DNA of 7,265 nucleotides, from NCBI GenBank assembly GCA_903882725.1, contig CAIRYF010000147.1, positions 1 through 7,265 of the forward strand, in the 5' to 3' direction. Position 1 is the stretch's first letter. Each line of letters starts with the position of its first letter. A model generated the notes under the pieces. It was not told the DNA's origin. It worked only from the letters and a program-made list of their open reading frames with translations, and did no database searches. The position numbers and the translations under genes are program-made. Of the stretch, positions 5,842 to 7,265 are shown piece by piece. The stretch comes from an uncultured Simplicispira sp. (GTDB lineage: Bacteria > Pseudomonadota > Gammaproteobacteria > Burkholderiales > Burkholderiaceae_C).

Positions 5842-6888
5842 ATGCACATCGGCCCCTATTTCTTGGCAAACCCGCTGTTTGTCGCCCCGATGGCCGGGGT
5901 GACGGATCGGCCCTTTCGCCTGCTGTGCAAGGCATTGGGGGCAGGCTACGCGGTCAGCGAGATGGTGACGTCGCGCAAAGACCTGTGGGACAGCCTCAAA
6001 ACCGCACGCCGCGCTAACCACGAGGGCGAACCCGGCCCGATTGCTGTGCAAATTGCCGGCACCGACGCGCCCATGATGGCCGAGGCGGCGCTCTACAACA
6101 TCGACCGGGGCGCGCAAATCATCGACATCAACATGGGCTGTCCGGCCAAAAAAGTCTGCAATAAATGGGCTGGCTCGGCGCTGATGCAAAACGAAGCGCT
6201 GGCAGTGCAAATTGCCGCCGCTGTGGTCACGGCCTGCGCCCCGCGCAACGTGCCGGTCACTCTGAAAATGCGCACCGGCTGGTGCCAAGAGCATAAAAAC
6301 GCCGTGTCTTTGGCGCGCCAGTTGGAGGCCGTCGGCATCCAAATGCTGGCGGTGCATGGCCGCACGCGCGAGCAGGGTTACAAGGGTGCAGCCGAATACG
6401 ACACCATTGCTGCCGTCAAAGCAGCCGTGCGCGTGCCGGTGGTGGCCAACGGCGACATCGACAGCCCCGAAAAAGCCCGCGCCGTGCTGGCCGCCACTGG
6501 GGCGGATGCCATCATGGTCGGACGCGCCGCGCAGGGCAGGCCGTGGATTTTTCGCGAAATCAACCACTTTTTGGCAACCGGCGAGCACCTAGCGCCGCCC
6601 TTGGTGGCAGAGGTGCGCAGCCTGCTGCTAGAGCACTTGCACGACCACTACCGCCTGTATGGCAACGAGACCGGCGTGCGCAGTGCGCGCAAACATATCG
6701 CGTGGTATGTGCGCAGCCTGCCCAACGGCGAACGGCTGCGCCAATGCATCAACCGCATCGACGACTGCGCCGCACAGTGGCAAGCGGTGGCCGATTATTT
6801 TGCCGAGTTGGGCGCACAAATGGAGCGCCTGCCGCACACTCGAAGAACTGACATTCCACAAGAACGACAAGAGAAACTGACCGCATGA
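5842..6888 (+). CDS. dusB: tRNA-dihydrouridine synthase B
   Basis: DusB is an FMN- and NADPH-dependent cytosolic enzyme that reduces specific uridines in the tRNA D-loop to dihydrouridine. The 348-residue product begins MHIGPYFLANPLFVAPMAGVTDRPFR in two conserved blocks: the leader and the FMN-barrel opening VAPMAGVTDRPFR (14-26). Next come PIAVQIAGTDA (66-76) and the signature DINMGCPAKKVCNKWAGSAL (95-114), in which C100 of GCP is the expected catalytic acid. Later come TLKMRTGW, LAVHGRTREQGY, VVANGDIDSPEKA and DAIMVGRAAQGRPWIF, the phosphate- and flavin-binding end of the barrel. The last 70 or so residues form the helical tRNA-binding domain. It is slightly longer than E. coli DusB (321). 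The gene opens the dusB-fis operon: its TGA overlaps the fis ATG as ATGA at 6885-6888, indicating coupled translation. No strong Shine-Dalgarno precedes 5842. Confidence 0.95.
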   Translation: MHIGPYFLANPLFVAPMAGVTDRPFRLLCKALGAGYAVSEMVTSRKDLWDSLKTARRANHEGEPGPIAVQIAGTDAPMMAEAALYNIDRGAQIIDINMGCPAKKVCNKWAGSALMQNEALAVQIAAAVVTACAPRNVPVTLKMRTGWCQEHKNAVSLARQLEAVGIQMLAVHGRTREQGYKGAAEYDTIAAVKAAVRVPVVANGDIDSPEKARAVLAATGADAIMVGRAAQGRPWIFREINHFLATGEHLAPPLVAEVRSLLLEHLHDHYRLYGNETGVRSARKHIAWYVRSLPNGERLRQCINRIDDCAAQWQAVADYFAELGAQMERLPHTRRTDIPQERQEKLTA

Positions 6889-7121
6889 GTAGCCCAAAAC
6901 ACATTCAAGAATGCGTGCGTGAGAACCTGGAAAGCTATTTCCGCGATCTGGGCGGTGAAGCGCCAGATGGTATGTACGAGATGCTGGTGCGCTTGGTAGA
7001 GAAGCCGCTGCTAGAAGTCGTCATGCAACAAGCCGACAATAACCAGTCACGTGCAGCCCAATGGCTTGGTTTGAACCGCAACACCTTGCGCAAAAAGCTG
7101 CTCGATCACCAGCTGCTGTAG
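6885..7121 (+). CDS. fis: DNA-binding protein Fis (short form)
   Basis: Fis is a small homodimeric nucleoid protein that bends DNA and modulates transcription, notably of rRNA and growth-related genes. This product has 78 residues against 98 in E. coli. It aligns from KHIQECVRENLESYF onward with the helical dimer core, contains KPLLEVVMQ in the middle, and ends with the helix-turn-helix NQSRAAQWLGLNRNTLRKKL (53-72). The missing N-terminal 20 or so residues carry the mobile beta-hairpin that E. coli Fis uses to activate Hin/Gin invertases, so that function is probably absent. Core DNA binding should be intact. It is translationally coupled to dusB (ATGA overlap). The stop codon TAG lies inside a short CTGTAG repeat, and purH begins 100 bp downstream. 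Confidence 0.93.
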   Translation: MSSPKHIQECVRENLESYFRDLGGEAPDGMYEMLVRLVEKPLLEVVMQQADNNQSRAAQWLGLNRNTLRKKLLDHQLL

Positions 7122-7139
7122 CTGTAGCTGTGGCTGTAT
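7116..7139 (+). repeat. CTGTAG hexamer tandem repeat spanning the fis stop codon
   Basis: Four hexamers follow each other: CTGTAG (7116), CTGTAG (7122), CTGTGG (7128) and CTGTAT (7134). The fis stop TAG (7119-7121) is the second half of the first unit, and the second unit supplies another in-frame TAG at 7125. Gain or loss of whole units would therefore keep the same protein end. It looks like a small replication-slippage repeat. Confidence 0.75.
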
Positions 7140-7195
7140 TTGCTATTTTTTTTATAGCTACTGGCGCTTATCTAATAAGCGTTTTAGCCGTATTT
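7137..7195 (+). repeat. AT-rich intergenic palindromic repeat, copy B
   Basis: This is the second copy of the element at 3596-3654, in opposite orientation. It has two hairpins: GCTAT (7142-7146) and ATAGC (7154-7158) around seven Ts, and a perfect 7-bp stem CGCTTAT (7165-7171) with ATAAGCG (7175-7181) around CTA. The second stem is followed by TTTTA, so on the plus strand it resembles a weak Rho-independent terminator placed between fis and purH. It may therefore separate the dusB-fis transcript from purH, or simply be a mobile-derived repeat resident in the gap. Confidence 0.7.
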
Positions 7196-7221
7196 TATTC
7201 CCAACCCTGATGGTAACCACC

Positions 7222-7265
7222 ATGAACGCACTTCTCTCCGTCTCTGACAAAACTGGCATCGTCGA
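7222..7265 (+). CDS. purH: PurH N-terminus (AICAR transformylase/IMP cyclohydrolase), partial
   Basis: Only the first 14 codons and part of the fifteenth are inside the window. They read MNALLSVSDKTGIV, the characteristic start of PurH, whose N-terminal domain is IMP cyclohydrolase. The full enzyme performs the last two steps of IMP synthesis (formylation of AICAR, then ring closure). Position right after dusB-fis agrees with the gene order common in Burkholderiales. An in-frame ATG at 7210 would add MVTT; neither start has a clear Shine-Dalgarno, and 7222 is preferred because it gives the shorter, family-like start. The gene is cut by the window end, not truncated in nature as far as can be seen. 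Confidence 0.9.
   Translation, partial: MNALLSVSDKTGIV

Noticed and set aside
5806..6588. Minus-strand open frame of 260 codons
   Set aside because: It is antisense to dusB, with low-complexity His/Arg/Ala-rich content and no family resemblance.

Overview
The window looks like chromosomal DNA from a betaproteobacterium of the order Burkholderiales, most likely family Comamonadaceae. Three things point there: the dusB-fis-purH gene order, a short (78-residue) Fis protein, and high-GC coding sequence interrupted by AT-rich intergenic palindromic repeats of a type I recall from Comamonadaceae genomes. The genus cannot be fixed from this sequence alone.

Layout from left to right. (1) 21-473, minus strand: an AT-richer gene for a membrane-anchored XRE-family regulator (HTH plus 2TM domain). 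Just upstream lie five exact 11-bp-period direct repeats (529-583), a candidate operator array. (2) 778-2612, minus strand: serA (D-3-phosphoglycerate dehydrogenase, serine biosynthesis), followed 71 bp downstream by a periplasmic PCu(A)C-type copper chaperone. (3) 2775-3551, plus strand: a glycerophosphodiester phosphodiesterase (ugpQ-like), divergent from serA. (4) 3660-5255, plus strand: a two-domain protein joining an aminoglycoside-phosphotransferase-like kinase fold to a P-loop kinase domain. Its 3' end overlaps by 7 bp the convergent yqaA-like membrane protein gene (5249-5731, minus). (5) 5842-7121, plus strand: the dusB-fis operon (tRNA dihydrouridine synthase and nucleoid protein), joined by an ATGA overlap. 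The first codons of purH (purine biosynthesis) follow and run off the window end.

Most of this is ordinary housekeeping content: serine and purine synthesis, tRNA modification, nucleoid control, copper delivery and phospholipid turnover. The least explained parts are the XRE/2TM regulator with its phased array, which looks like a self-contained, possibly autoregulated and horizontally acquired unit, and the uncharacterised APH/P-loop fusion kinase. Two related AT-rich palindromic repeats (3596-3654 and 7137-7195), in opposite orientation, fill the intergenic spaces before the fusion kinase and before purH. No RNA gene, CRISPR array, insertion sequence or prophage was recognised.
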